Shown piece after piece: positions 1 through 5,815 of a stretch of 10,066 nucleotides of DNA; positions within the stretch are counted from its first letter, which is position 1, and each line of letters starts with the position of its first letter. This DNA is from Bog-473 sp052140165 (GTDB taxonomy: Bacteria > Actinomycetota > Acidimicrobiia > Acidimicrobiales > RAAP-2). A program made the translations under genes and the position numbers. The stretch is taken from positions 1-10,066 of the forward strand of contig JBKQUM010000157.1 of assembly GCA_052140165.1 (NCBI GenBank), read 5' to 3'. Below the pieces are notes generated by a model. The model made no database searches and was not told where the DNA came from. It worked only from the letters and a program-made list of their open reading frames with translations.

Positions 1-118
1 GGATGAACACCTTGGGCGAGAAGGTGACCCGGCGCCCGTGGGCCTCGTCGCGCTTCGCTCCCGCCAGGGCGACCAGGTCGGGAAGTGGGATCTCGAGCAG
101 CTCGTCGTCGCTCAGCAT
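1..118 (-). CDS. cofG: FO synthase subunit CofG (or N-terminal part of a fused FbiC), 5' fragment
   Basis: This is the first 39 codons of a gene that runs off the left edge. The ATG is at 118-116 and the visible protein begins MLSDDELLEIPLPDLVALAG. It ends with VTFSPKVFI, which closely resembles the segment just before the radical-SAM CxxxCxxC motif of CofG/FbiC (typically VTYSRKVFIPLTRLC). CofG, together with CofH, makes the deazaflavin FO from tyrosine and a ribityl-diaminouracil, the chromophore step of coenzyme F420 synthesis in the cytoplasm. The cluster cysteines lie outside the window, so the call rests on about nine diagnostic residues. The gene reads the same way as tal, 93 bases downstream of its stop. 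No good Shine-Dalgarno sequence precedes the ATG. Other radical-SAM enzymes of the menaquinone branch (MqnC/MqnE) are less likely because their equivalent segment usually reads differently. Confidence 0.68.
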   Translation of the reverse strand, partial: MLSDDELLEIPLPDLVALAGAKRDEAHGRRVTFSPKVFI

Positions 119-153
119 TGGGGCCAATCTACGGGTCGGGAGCCGCCGGGGCG

Positions 154-182
154 TCGTCCGGCGGAACGGGGCGGCCGGACGA
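154..182 (-). terminator. Perfect 9-bp hairpin between tal and cofG
   Basis: Arms TCGTCCGGC (154-162) and GCCGGACGA (174-182) are exact reverse complements with an 11-base loop. The hairpin lies 30 bases past the tal stop, in the gap before cofG. Its position and GC-rich stem suit termination or attenuation of tal transcripts. Neither strand has a U-tract after the stem, so a classical intrinsic terminator is not shown; this is common in high-GC actinobacteria. Confidence 0.45.
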
Positions 183-211
183 AGGCATCCCGGCGGGCGT
201 TCCCGTGGCGA

Positions 212-1339
212 TCAGAACGTGGCCGCCTTGTCGGTCAGCGACTGGAGAAGCTCGTCGAAGGACTTGGCGAAGGCGTGCACGCCCTCGTCCTCGAGCGTCT
301 GCTCGACGTCCTCCATGTCGATGCCCGTCTCACCGAGTTGCGCCAGCACCGCCTGGGCCGCGTCGGGGTCGGCGTCGATGGTGCGCTGCAGCGTGCCGTG
401 GTCCTCGAACGCCCGCAGCGTCGGCTCGGGCATCGTGTTGACGCTCGACGGCCCGATCAGGTCGTCGACGTAGAGCAGGTCGGAGTAGGCGGGGTTCTTG
501 GTCGAGGTCGAGGCCCACAGGGGGCGCTGGACGCGGGCGCCCAGCGCCGCCAGCGCTTCCCAACGCTCGCCTGCGAACGTGCGGTGGAAGTGCTGGTAGG
601 CCACCTGGGCCTGCGCGACGGCGGCGTGGCCGCGCTGCGCCAGCACTGAAGCGTCGCCGCTGCCGCCGCTGCCGTCGCCGCCGGCCAGGGCCTCGAGCCG
701 GCGGTCCACCTCGGTGTCGACCCGGCTGACGAAGAACGAGGCCACGCTGGCCACCCGGGACAGCTCGCTCGACCGGCCGGCGGCGACGAGCGCCTCCAGG
801 CCGCGCAGGTACGCCTCCATGACCGCGTCGTAACGGTCGAGCCCGAAGATGAGCGTGACGTTGATGCTGCGGCCCTCACCGATCAGCGTCTCTATCGCGG
901 GCACGCCCGCGAGCGTCGCCGGGACCTTCACCAAGAGGTTGGGCTGCGCAATGGTGTCGTGCAGCCGCCGCGCATCTCGCACCGTGCCCTCGGTGTCGTG
1001 CGCCCGCGCCGGGGAGACCTCCAAGGAGACGAACCCGTCCTCCCCGTCGCTCTCGTCGTAGGTTTGGCGCAGCAGGTGGAGCGCATCCTTGATGTCGGTC
1101 GTCGCCATCTCCCAGTACGCCTCTTCGACCGTGTGGTCGGCCATGAGCGAGCGGAACTGGTCGTCGTAGGTGTCCTGGCCGCTGATCGCGTTGGCGAAGA
1201 TGGTCGGGTTCGAGGTGATGCCGCGCACCCCGAGGGCGACGAGCTCGGCCAGCTGGCCTCCGTGCAGCCAGTCCCGGCGCAGATTGTCGAGCCACGGGCT
1301 CTGGCCGCCGATGGCGTAGAGGTCGTCGAGCTTGCTCAT
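212..1339 (-). CDS. tal: Transaldolase
   Basis: This 375-residue enzyme of the non-oxidative pentose phosphate pathway moves a dihydroxyacetone unit between sugar phosphates through a Schiff base, in the cytoplasm. Visible signatures are WLDNLRRDWL with Asp18, the TSNPTIF block at residues 42-48, and LLVKVPAT, where Lys138 is the expected Schiff-base lysine. The block SINVTLIFGLDRY (158-170) and the ASTSTKNPAYSD segment near the C-terminus are also typical. The length fits the longer actinobacterial transaldolases. A Gly/Ser/Asp-rich stretch after about residue 218 (AGGDGSGGSGDAS) looks like a flexible surface loop. The ATG at 1339 is supported by a GGAGGT ribosome site at 1351-1346, six bases upstream. 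The gene is divergent from the thioesterase and ends in TGA at 214-212. Confidence 0.95.
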   Translation of the reverse strand: MSKLDDLYAIGGQSPWLDNLRRDWLHGGQLAELVALGVRGITSNPTIFANAISGQDTYDDQFRSLMADHTVEEAYWEMATTDIKDALHLLRQTYDESDGEDGFVSLEVSPARAHDTEGTVRDARRLHDTIAQPNLLVKVPATLAGVPAIETLIGEGRSINVTLIFGLDRYDAVMEAYLRGLEALVAAGRSSELSRVASVASFFVSRVDTEVDRRLEALAGGDGSGGSGDASVLAQRGHAAVAQAQVAYQHFHRTFAGERWEALAALGARVQRPLWASTSTKNPAYSDLLYVDDLIGPSSVNTMPEPTLRAFEDHGTLQRTIDADPDAAQAVLAQLGETGIDMEDVEQTLEDEGVHAFAKSFDELLQSLTDKAATF

Positions 1340-1399
1340 CGGTGTACCTCCGATCCTCGCGTGCTGGTGATGCCGGCTGCGCCGGCCTCTGGACGGCCA

Positions 1400-1405
1400 A
1401 CCCTA
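1400..1405 (-). promoter_or_regulatory. Candidate -10 element for tal
   Basis: TAGGGT on the minus strand matches the actinobacterial TANNNT -10 pattern. It predicts a transcript start near 1393 and a leader of about 54 bases containing the GGAGGT ribosome site. No convincing -35 hexamer is visible at the right distance. Confidence 0.4.
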
Positions 1406-1447
1406 TCGAGCCGTGCCCCGCCCCCATTCGTGATGCGCGCGCTCACG

Positions 1448-1453
1448 TATCCT
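1448..1453 (+). promoter_or_regulatory. Candidate -10 element for a leaderless thioesterase transcript
   Basis: TATCCT ends eight bases before the ATG at 1462, and no Shine-Dalgarno sequence is present. This spacing places the transcript start within about two bases of the start codon, as in leaderless actinobacterial mRNAs. The -35 region is weak. Confidence 0.4.
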
Positions 1454-1461
1454 CGTGCGCC

Positions 1462-1878
1462 ATGGCCTCTCGCATGCAGGTGCCGCCGAACAGCGACCTC
1501 ACGCTCGGCATGACATGCGTCGACAAGTCGACCCCGGGCCGGTGTGTCTGGCGCATGGTCGCCGACGAGCGCTTCGCCAACCCGGCCGGGATCATGCAGG
1601 GGGGCTTCCTGGCGGCCTTCGCCGACTCGGCCATGGGGGCGGCCGCCGTCACGTTCCAGGAGGGGCGGCGGGTCTTCGCCTCCAACGCGGAAATGAAGGT
1701 CAGCTTCCTGGGCCCCATCCCCCCCGGGTCGGACCTGCGCTGCACGGCCGAGGTGGTCTCGGGCGGTCGCCGCGTCGCCTTCGTGGAGGCCAGCGTGGTG
1801 GCCAGGGAGGCCGAGACCGGGGGCGAGCGGCTGGTCGCCCGGGCATCGTCCACCTACCTCTTCAAGGACCGCGACTGA
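1462..1878 (+). CDS. PaaI-type hotdog-fold thioesterase
   Basis: This 138-residue protein is predicted to hydrolyse an acyl-CoA or related thioester; the substrate is unknown. The hotdog signature is at residues 40-60: Asn40-Pro41, then GIMQGG (43-48) and FADSAMGAA, with Asp55 as the likely catalytic acid. Most family members have His-Gly-Gly where this one has Gln46-Gly-Gly, a substitution also known in the family. A second typical block is KVSFLGPIPPG (79-89), the strand and loop that line the acyl site, followed by a C-terminal strand ending STYLFK. The frame is open back to 1342, but that extension is compositionally unlike the protein, covers the tal promoter and ribosome site, and lacks homology-like sequence. 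I therefore start at ATG 1462, which has a leaderless-type -10 upstream. Another in-frame ATG at 1474 is possible. Confidence 0.85.
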   Translation: MASRMQVPPNSDLTLGMTCVDKSTPGRCVWRMVADERFANPAGIMQGGFLAAFADSAMGAAAVTFQEGRRVFASNAEMKVSFLGPIPPGSDLRCTAEVVSGGRRVAFVEASVVAREAETGGERLVARASSTYLFKDRD

Positions 1879-1890
1879 CCCGTCCCCCGC

Positions 1891-1919
1891 CGGTGTTTGC
1901 ACACCGTCGGTTCACCGAC
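1891..1919 (+). repeat. Two adjacent small hairpins after the thioesterase gene
   Basis: CGGTGT (1891-1896) and ACACCG (1901-1906) form a perfect 6-bp stem with a TTGC loop. Immediately after, GTCGG (1906-1910) and CCGAC (1915-1919) form a 5-bp stem with a TTCA loop. They lie 12 bases past the thioesterase stop and just before the membrane-protein operon. They may weaken read-through or act as an operator. No U-tract follows. Confidence 0.35.
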
Positions 1920-1935
1920 CAGGATTGTCGGCCAC

Positions 1936-2328
1936 ATGGCACCACGGTCAGACAACGGCACCCGCGGACTGCGCCATGCCGGGGACGACGCCTTCCAGCT
2001 CACCGTCGACTACCTCAAGCAGGAGACCATCGAGCCGCTCAAGGGGCTCGGCCGCTTCCTCTACATGGGGATCGCGGGCTCGTTCTTCCTGGCCGGGGGC
2101 ATCCTGCTGATCCTCATCGGGATCTTGCGGCTGCTGCAGACGGAGACGGGCACCGCGCTGACGGGCGACTGGTCCTGGGCGCCCTACGCGGTGGTGGTCG
2201 TGCTCGGGATCGGCGTCATCGGCGTGGCCGCCTGGCGCATCACCGCCGGGCCCGGACAGGAGAAGCTGCCCGAGGTGATGGCCCGCCGCGAGGCGAGCGA
2301 GACTGAGATACAGGAGGGAGTGAGCTGA
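1936..2328 (+). CDS. Small membrane protein with two transmembrane helices (holin-superfamily-III-like)
   Basis: This 130-residue protein has an N-terminal cytoplasm-like segment of about 40 residues. Two hydrophobic helices follow at about residues 41-67 (starting FLYMGIAGSFFLAGG) and 82-103 (WAPYAVVVVLGIGVIGV), with a short polar hairpin between them. The tail of about 27 residues is charged and rich in Glu and Arg. The layout resembles the actinobacterial 'holin-X, superfamily III' membrane proteins, which are chromosomal and not necessarily phage lysis proteins; function is unknown. I chose ATG 1936 because upstream in-frame codons back to TTG 1897 lie inside hairpins. An AGGA at 1921-1924 is a weak, distant ribosome site. 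The gene opens a tight run of small membrane-protein genes ending in trmI, and its stop overlaps the next ATG by one base. Confidence 0.75.
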   Translation: MAPRSDNGTRGLRHAGDDAFQLTVDYLKQETIEPLKGLGRFLYMGIAGSFFLAGGILLILIGILRLLQTETGTALTGDWSWAPYAVVVVLGIGVIGVAAWRITAGPGQEKLPEVMARREASETEIQEGVS

Positions 2329-2561
2329 TGCCAGGAACGACGACGAAGGCAGGAAGCAACGGGCGCCTCATCACGCGCGAGGACCTGCAGGCTGCGTACG
2401 CACAGGTCATGGGCGAGGGTGAGGCCACGGCGAGGGCCGCGGCACCCCGGGGGCTCGCCATCGCGGGCGCCGTGGGCATCCTGGTCATCACGCTGGCCTT
2501 CCTGGCCGGCCGCCGCCGCGGCCGAGCCAAGTCGGCGGTCGTCGAGATCCGGCGGCTCTGA
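2328..2561 (+). CDS. Small single-pass membrane protein, unknown function
   Basis: This 77-residue protein begins with a polar segment containing RLITREDLQAAYAQVMGEGE (13-32), which looks helical. A single hydrophobic helix lies at about residues 43-60 (GLAIAGAVGILVITLAFL). A very basic juxtamembrane stretch follows, GRRRGRAKS (61-69), and the protein ends VVEIRRL. By the positive-inside rule the short C-terminus should face the cytoplasm. Translation starts at ATG 2328 in a TGATG junction with the preceding stop. A strong GGAGGG ribosome site at 2313-2318, nine bases upstream, makes coupled translation very likely. I do not recognise a named family. Similar small Arg-rich tail proteins occur in actinobacteria, but I cannot assign a role. 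Confidence 0.78.
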   Translation: MPGTTTKAGSNGRLITREDLQAAYAQVMGEGEATARAAAPRGLAIAGAVGILVITLAFLAGRRRGRAKSAVVEIRRL

Positions 2562-2562
2562 C

Positions 2563-2778
2563 ATGGACGTGCTCCTGCGGCGCTTCCTGCGTGCCGGGGT
2601 CCGCCGGGGGCTGGCCGGGAACTGGTACTGGTTCCTGCTCGCCGGCGCCACCTTCTTCCTGCGCCGGGTCCTCAACGACCGGAGCAGCGTCGTGTCGAGT
2701 GTGACGGTCTCCCCGGGCGAGCAGGTGCTCATCACGGTGCGCGACCGCAACGCCGCTCCCGCCGCCGTCGAAGCCTGA
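2563..2778 (+). CDS. Small membrane-associated protein, unknown function
   Basis: This 71-residue protein has a basic N-terminus with repeated Leu-Arg and Arg-Arg pairs (LLRRFLRAGVRRGLAG, 4-19) and one short hydrophobic helix at about residues 21-34 containing NWYWFLLAGATFF. A hydrophilic tail follows that includes VSPGEQVLITVRDR (49-62), predicted beta-rich. The reading frame is open further upstream to 2419, but that part overlaps the preceding gene out of frame. ATG 2563, one base after the preceding TGA, is the natural start. The stop is only five bases before trmI. Its conserved-looking central and C-terminal motifs suggest a genuine family, but the function is unknown. It is probably co-expressed with the two preceding membrane proteins and trmI. 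Confidence 0.75.
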   Translation: MDVLLRRFLRAGVRRGLAGNWYWFLLAGATFFLRRVLNDRSSVVSSVTVSPGEQVLITVRDRNAAPAAVEA

Positions 2779-2783
2779 GTCCC

Positions 2784-3557
2784 GTGCCGGGCCCCCTCGC
2801 GGCGGGGGAGCGGGTGCTCCTGATCGACCCCAAGGAGCGGCGCTACCTTCTGACGCTCGTCACCGGGTCGACGTTCCACACCCATGCCGGCGTCCTCGCC
2901 CACGACGACATCATCGGCGCCACCGAGGGCTGCACCGTCACCGGCTCCACCGGGCGATCCTTCCTCGCGCTCCGGCCCACGCTCAGCGACGTCGTCCTCA
3001 AGATGCCCCGGGGGGCGCAGGTCATCTACCCCAAGGACCTGGGCGCCATCCTCATCGCCGCGGACATCGCCCCGGGGCAACGCGTCCTCGAGGCGGGCGT
3101 GGGCTCGGGCGCGCTGTCCATGACGGTGCTGCGGGCGGGCGCGTCCATCGTCGGGTACGAGCTCCGCGAGGACTTCGCCGAGCGCGCCAAGGCCAACGTC
3201 GCGGCGGCCCTGGGCCCCGACGCGCCCTACCGCGTCGAGATCCGCGACGTGACCGAGGGGATCGACGAGTCCGGTCTCGACCGCATCCTGCTCGACATGC
3301 CCGAGCCCCACAAGGTGGTGCCGGCGGCGGCGGCGGCCGTGCGCCCGGGCGGGATCCTCCTGGCCTACCTGCCCACCATCAACCAGACCGCGCTGCTGCG
3401 CCAGGCGCTCGACGACCCCGCGACCCCCTTCGGGCTCGCGGAGACGCAGGAGATCATGCGGCGAACCTGGCACGTCGAGGCGCGCTCGGTCCGCCCCGAC
3501 CATCGCATGGTCGGGCACACGGGCTTCCTGACGACCGCGCGGCGCCTGGCGGGATGA
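2784..3557 (+). CDS. trmI: tRNA (adenine(58)-N1)-methyltransferase
   Basis: This 257-residue enzyme uses S-adenosylmethionine to methylate N1 of adenosine 58 in the T-loop of tRNAs; the family acts as a homotetramer. The N-terminal beta-rich domain (about 1-80) contains GERVLLIDPKERRYLLTL. The Rossmann methyltransferase domain follows, with SAM motif I EAGVGSG (103-109), the acidic strand-end Glu126 in VGYELRE, and the catalytic-site motif LLDMPEP (169-175) with Asp171. PGGILLAYLPT follows as in Mycobacterium Rv2118c. The GTG at 2784 lies five bases after the preceding stop and has no clear Shine-Dalgarno sequence, so translation is probably coupled. Gene order (trmI upstream of a proteasomal ATPase) matches mycobacteria. 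It is slightly shorter than Rv2118c, lacking part of the C-terminal tail. Confidence 0.93.
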   Translation: MPGPLAAGERVLLIDPKERRYLLTLVTGSTFHTHAGVLAHDDIIGATEGCTVTGSTGRSFLALRPTLSDVVLKMPRGAQVIYPKDLGAILIAADIAPGQRVLEAGVGSGALSMTVLRAGASIVGYELREDFAERAKANVAAALGPDAPYRVEIRDVTEGIDESGLDRILLDMPEPHKVVPAAAAAVRPGGILLAYLPTINQTALLRQALDDPATPFGLAETQEIMRRTWHVEARSVRPDHRMVGHTGFLTTARRLAG

Positions 3558-3558
3558 C

Positions 3559-3639
3559 GTGGAGGACGCCGAGGGGATCAGCGACGAGGAGCTGCGGGGG
3601 CTGCTGGGGGCGCGCTCGAGCCCCGAAGCTGACGGCTAG
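3559..3639 (+). CDS. Possible 26-residue acidic microprotein after trmI
   Basis: A GTG one base after the trmI stop opens a 26-codon frame ending in TAG at 3637-3639. The peptide reads EDAEGISDEELRGLLGAR after the start, then SSPEADG. Twenty-four of 26 third codon positions are G or C, like the surrounding real genes, and the peptide is strongly acidic with a short amphipathic helix. It fills the gap between convergent trmI and the ferredoxin gene and overlaps the ferredoxin stop by four bases. There is no Shine-Dalgarno sequence of its own; initiation would depend on ribosomes terminating at trmI. It may be a real small protein, the split-off tail of a longer TrmI, or chance. Confidence 0.35.
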   Translation: MEDAEGISDEELRGLLGARSSPEADG

Positions 3640-3872
3640 TCCCGCTCGATGAAGATGCACTCGCCGGGGCACTCCTCGGAGGCCTCGACCACCGCGTCCT
3701 CCAGCTCCCCGGGGACGGCGGCCATCCCGGCCGAACCGCCGGGGTCGCTCTTGACGTCGCCTTCTTCCTTCACGTAGGCCAGGCCGTCGTCGAGGAGGGT
3801 GAACACGGCCGGCGCGATTTCCTCGCAGAGGCCGTCGCCCGTGCAGAGATCCTGGTCGATCCAGACCTTCAT
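3636..3872 (-). CDS. Ferredoxin with Cys-x2-Asp-x2-Cys ... Cys-Pro cluster motif
   Basis: This 78-residue electron-transfer protein of the single-cluster bacterial/archaeal ferredoxin type begins MKVWIDQDLCTGDGLCEEIA. Ligand candidates are Cys10, Asp13 and Cys16 (C-TG-D-GL-C) and Cys68 in CPGEC. The usual middle cysteine is replaced by aspartate, as in Pyrococcus furiosus ferredoxin, so the cluster should be [3Fe-4S] or an Asp-ligated [4Fe-4S]. A fifth cysteine, Cys72, follows the Cys-Pro. The redox partner is unknown; P450s or other oxidoreductases are possible. The frame is open to ATG 3914, but the predicted transcript start near 3912 and the purine-rich ribosome site (GGGAGAGAG, about 3889-3881) favour ATG 3872. 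It is convergent with trmI and divergent from arc. A ferredoxin beside the proteasome locus also occurs in other actinobacteria. Confidence 0.9.
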   Translation of the reverse strand: MKVWIDQDLCTGDGLCEEIAPAVFTLLDDGLAYVKEEGDVKSDPGGSAGMAAVPGELEDAVVEASEECPGECIFIERD

Positions 3873-3918
3873 GTACCTGTCTCTCTCCCTTGTCGAAGCC
3901 GCCCGGCGGGCCACGAGG

Positions 3919-3948
3919 ACCGTAATGAGGCGTCCCGCGGGCCGTCAA
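3919..3948 (-). promoter_or_regulatory. Ferredoxin promoter
   Basis: On the minus strand, TTGACG (3948-3943) is separated by 18 bases from TACGGT (3924-3919). This is a near-consensus -35 and an actinobacterial TANNNT -10 at allowed spacing. Transcription would start near 3912, giving a leader of about 40 bases to the ATG at 3872. Confidence 0.6.
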
Positions 3949-3977
3949 TCTGGCCCCGCAGGCATACCCATGGTAAC

Positions 3978-4000
3978 CGCCGGAGGGCACCCCACCGGCG
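3978..4000. repeat. Short inverted repeat in the ferredoxin-arc divergent region
   Basis: CGCCGG (3978-3983) and CCGGCG (3995-4000) are exact reverse complements separated by 11 bases. They sit between the two divergent promoters, so they could be an operator half-site pair. In DNA this GC-rich, a 6-bp match can arise by chance. Confidence 0.2.
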
Positions 4001-4048
4001 CATTCGGGGAGCACTCGAGTTGCTGGCAAAACACGCCGAAGCGAGGGC

Positions 4049-4054
4049 TAGGGT
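4049..4054 (+). promoter_or_regulatory. Candidate -10 element for arc
   Basis: TAGGGT ends eight bases before the GTG at 4063, which lacks a properly placed Shine-Dalgarno sequence. This suggests a leaderless or nearly leaderless arc transcript. The 190-base gap holds no obvious consensus -35 at 16-18 bases; TGGCAA at 4024-4029 is the nearest candidate, at 19 bases. Confidence 0.45.
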
Positions 4055-4062
4055 GACATGCG

Positions 4063-5811
4063 GTGACCGCGACTCCAGACGAAGCCGCTGCCCAGCTCGA
4101 GGCGCTGCGCGCCGAGCTGGCAGATGCCGAGGATGAGATCCACGCGCTCCGTCGGCGCTTGCAGGAGAGCCCGGGCCGCGTCCAGGCCCTCGAGGAGCGA
4201 CTCCTCGAGTCGAAGGGGCAGCTGGCGCAGGCGACCTCACAGAACGAGAAGCTGACCTTCACGCTCCAGCAGGCCAAGGAGCAGCTGGCCGCGCTGCGCG
4301 AGGAAGTGGAGAAGCTGACCCAGCCGCCGGCGGCGTACGGGACGTTCCTCGGCGTCAACGACGACGGCACCGTCGACGTGTTCTCCAGCGGCCGCAAGAT
4401 GCGCGTGAGCCTGCATCCCGACATCGACCCGGGCCAGATCCGCAAGGGGAACGAGGTCGTCCTCAACGAGAGCCTCAACGTGGTCCTCGTGCGGGACGGG
4501 GAGTTCTCCGGGGAGGTGGTCACCCTGAAGGAGCAGCTCGAGGACCGGCGCCGCTGCGTCATCTACGCCCGCGCCGACGAGGAGCGGGTCGCCGAGCTGT
4601 CCGAGGACATGATGGGCGTGAAGCTCCGCGCCGGCGATTCGCTGCTGATGGACACGCGCACGCAGCTCCTCATTGAGAAGCTGCCCAAGCTCGAGAGCGA
4701 GGAGCTCGTCCTCGAGGAGGTGCCCGACATCACCTACGCCGACGTGGGTGGGCTCGACTCGCAGATAGAGGCGATCACCGACGCCGTCGAGCTGCCGTAC
4801 ATGCACCGCGACCTGTTCGTCGAGTACTCGCTGCCCGCCCCCAAGGGGATCCTGCTCTACGGGCCGCCCGGGTGCGGCAAGACCCTCATCGCCAAGGCCG
4901 TGGCCAATTCCCTGGCCAAGAAGGTGGCGCAGAAGACGGGGAATGACAACGTGCGCAGCTTCTTCCTCAACATCAAGGGGCCGGAGCTGCTGAACAAGTA
5001 CGTCGGCGAGACCGAGCGCCAGATCCGGCAGGTCTTCCAGCGCGCCCGTGAGAAGGCCGACGAAGGGATGCCGGTGATCGTCTTCTTCGACGAGATGGAA
5101 TCCCTCTTCCGCACTCGGGGAACCGGCATCAGCTCCGACATGGAGTCGACCATCGTGCCCCAGCTCCTGGCCGAGATCGACGGTGTCGAGTCGCTGCGCG
5201 ACGTCATCGTGATCGGCGCCTCGAACCGCGAGGACCTCATCGACCCGGCCATCCTGCGTCCGGGCCGCCTCGACGTGAAGATCAAGATCGAGCGCCCCGA
5301 CGAGGAGGCCGCCGGCCAGATCTTCAGCCGCTACCTGACCCCCAATCTACCCCTCGACACCGAAGAGGTCCGGCGCCTCGGTGGGGGCGACGCCCACAAG
5401 GCGGTGCAGGCGATGATAGAGAAGACGGTCGCCGAAATGTACCGGGAGGACGACGAGAACCGCTTCCTCGAGGTGACCTACCAGAACGGCGACAAGGAGA
5501 TCCTGTACTACCGCGACTTCGCGTCCGGCGCCATGATCGAGAACATCGTGCGCCGGGCCAAGAAGCTGGCCATCAAGCGGGTCATTGCGGGGGAGTCGGC
5601 CGGCATCCGCACGGCTGACATGTTCGAGTCGATCCGCCAGGAGTACAAGGAGAACGAGGACCTCCCCAACACCACCAACCCCGACGACTGGGCCCGGATC
5701 TCCGGCAAGAAGGGGGAGCGCATCGTCTACGTCCGCACGCTGCTCAGCGAGGACCGCGAAGTGCACGGGGGGCGTTCCATCGAGCGGGTCGGTACCGGCC
5801 AGTACCTGTAG
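4063..5811 (+). CDS. arc: Proteasomal AAA ATPase ARC/Mpa
   Basis: This 582-residue hexameric unfoldase recognises pupylated proteins and feeds them into the 20S proteasome. Residues 5-88 form a long coiled coil, the Pup-binding part. About 92-240 hold two OB-fold regions (GTFLGVNDDGTVDVFSSG starts the first). The AAA domain has Walker A GPPGCGKT (267-274), Walker B VFFDEME with Asp343 and Glu344, and the second region of homology SNREDLIDPAILRPGRLD (387-404) carrying Arg399 and Arg402. The substrate-pore region is around IKGPELLNKYVGE. The C-terminus is GQYL, with the penultimate tyrosine that docks ATPase tails into the alpha-ring pockets, as in mycobacterial Mpa. It is slightly shorter than Mpa (609). 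It starts at GTG 4063, divergent from the ferredoxin gene, and ends 16 bases before dop. Confidence 0.97.
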   Translation: MTATPDEAAAQLEALRAELADAEDEIHALRRRLQESPGRVQALEERLLESKGQLAQATSQNEKLTFTLQQAKEQLAALREEVEKLTQPPAAYGTFLGVNDDGTVDVFSSGRKMRVSLHPDIDPGQIRKGNEVVLNESLNVVLVRDGEFSGEVVTLKEQLEDRRRCVIYARADEERVAELSEDMMGVKLRAGDSLLMDTRTQLLIEKLPKLESEELVLEEVPDITYADVGGLDSQIEAITDAVELPYMHRDLFVEYSLPAPKGILLYGPPGCGKTLIAKAVANSLAKKVAQKTGNDNVRSFFLNIKGPELLNKYVGETERQIRQVFQRAREKADEGMPVIVFFDEMESLFRTRGTGISSDMESTIVPQLLAEIDGVESLRDVIVIGASNREDLIDPAILRPGRLDVKIKIERPDEEAAGQIFSRYLTPNLPLDTEEVRRLGGGDAHKAVQAMIEKTVAEMYREDDENRFLEVTYQNGDKEILYYRDFASGAMIENIVRRAKKLAIKRVIAGESAGIRTADMFESIRQEYKENEDLPNTTNPDDWARISGKKGERIVYVRTLLSEDREVHGGRSIERVGTGQYL

Positions 5812-5815
5812 AAGT

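Noticed and set aside
1342..1461. N-terminal extension of the thioesterase by 40 codons
   Set aside because: It would cover the tal promoter and ribosome site, has no hotdog-like sequence, and a leaderless-type -10 sits inside it just before ATG 1462.
1455..2306. Open frame of 283 codons on the plus strand across the thioesterase and first membrane gene
   Set aside because: It is out of frame with both recognised proteins and is Arg/Gly/His-rich, typical of a shifted frame.
2184..3518. Open frame of 444 codons on the minus strand, antisense to trmI and the membrane genes
   Set aside because: Low-complexity translation with many Arg and Gly, opposite four well-supported genes with proper starts and coupling.
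3873..3914. Ferredoxin start 14 codons upstream at 3914
   Set aside because: The predicted transcript start (about 3912) lies after this ATG, the extra residues are unlike ferredoxin N-termini, and a ribosome site precedes ATG 3872.
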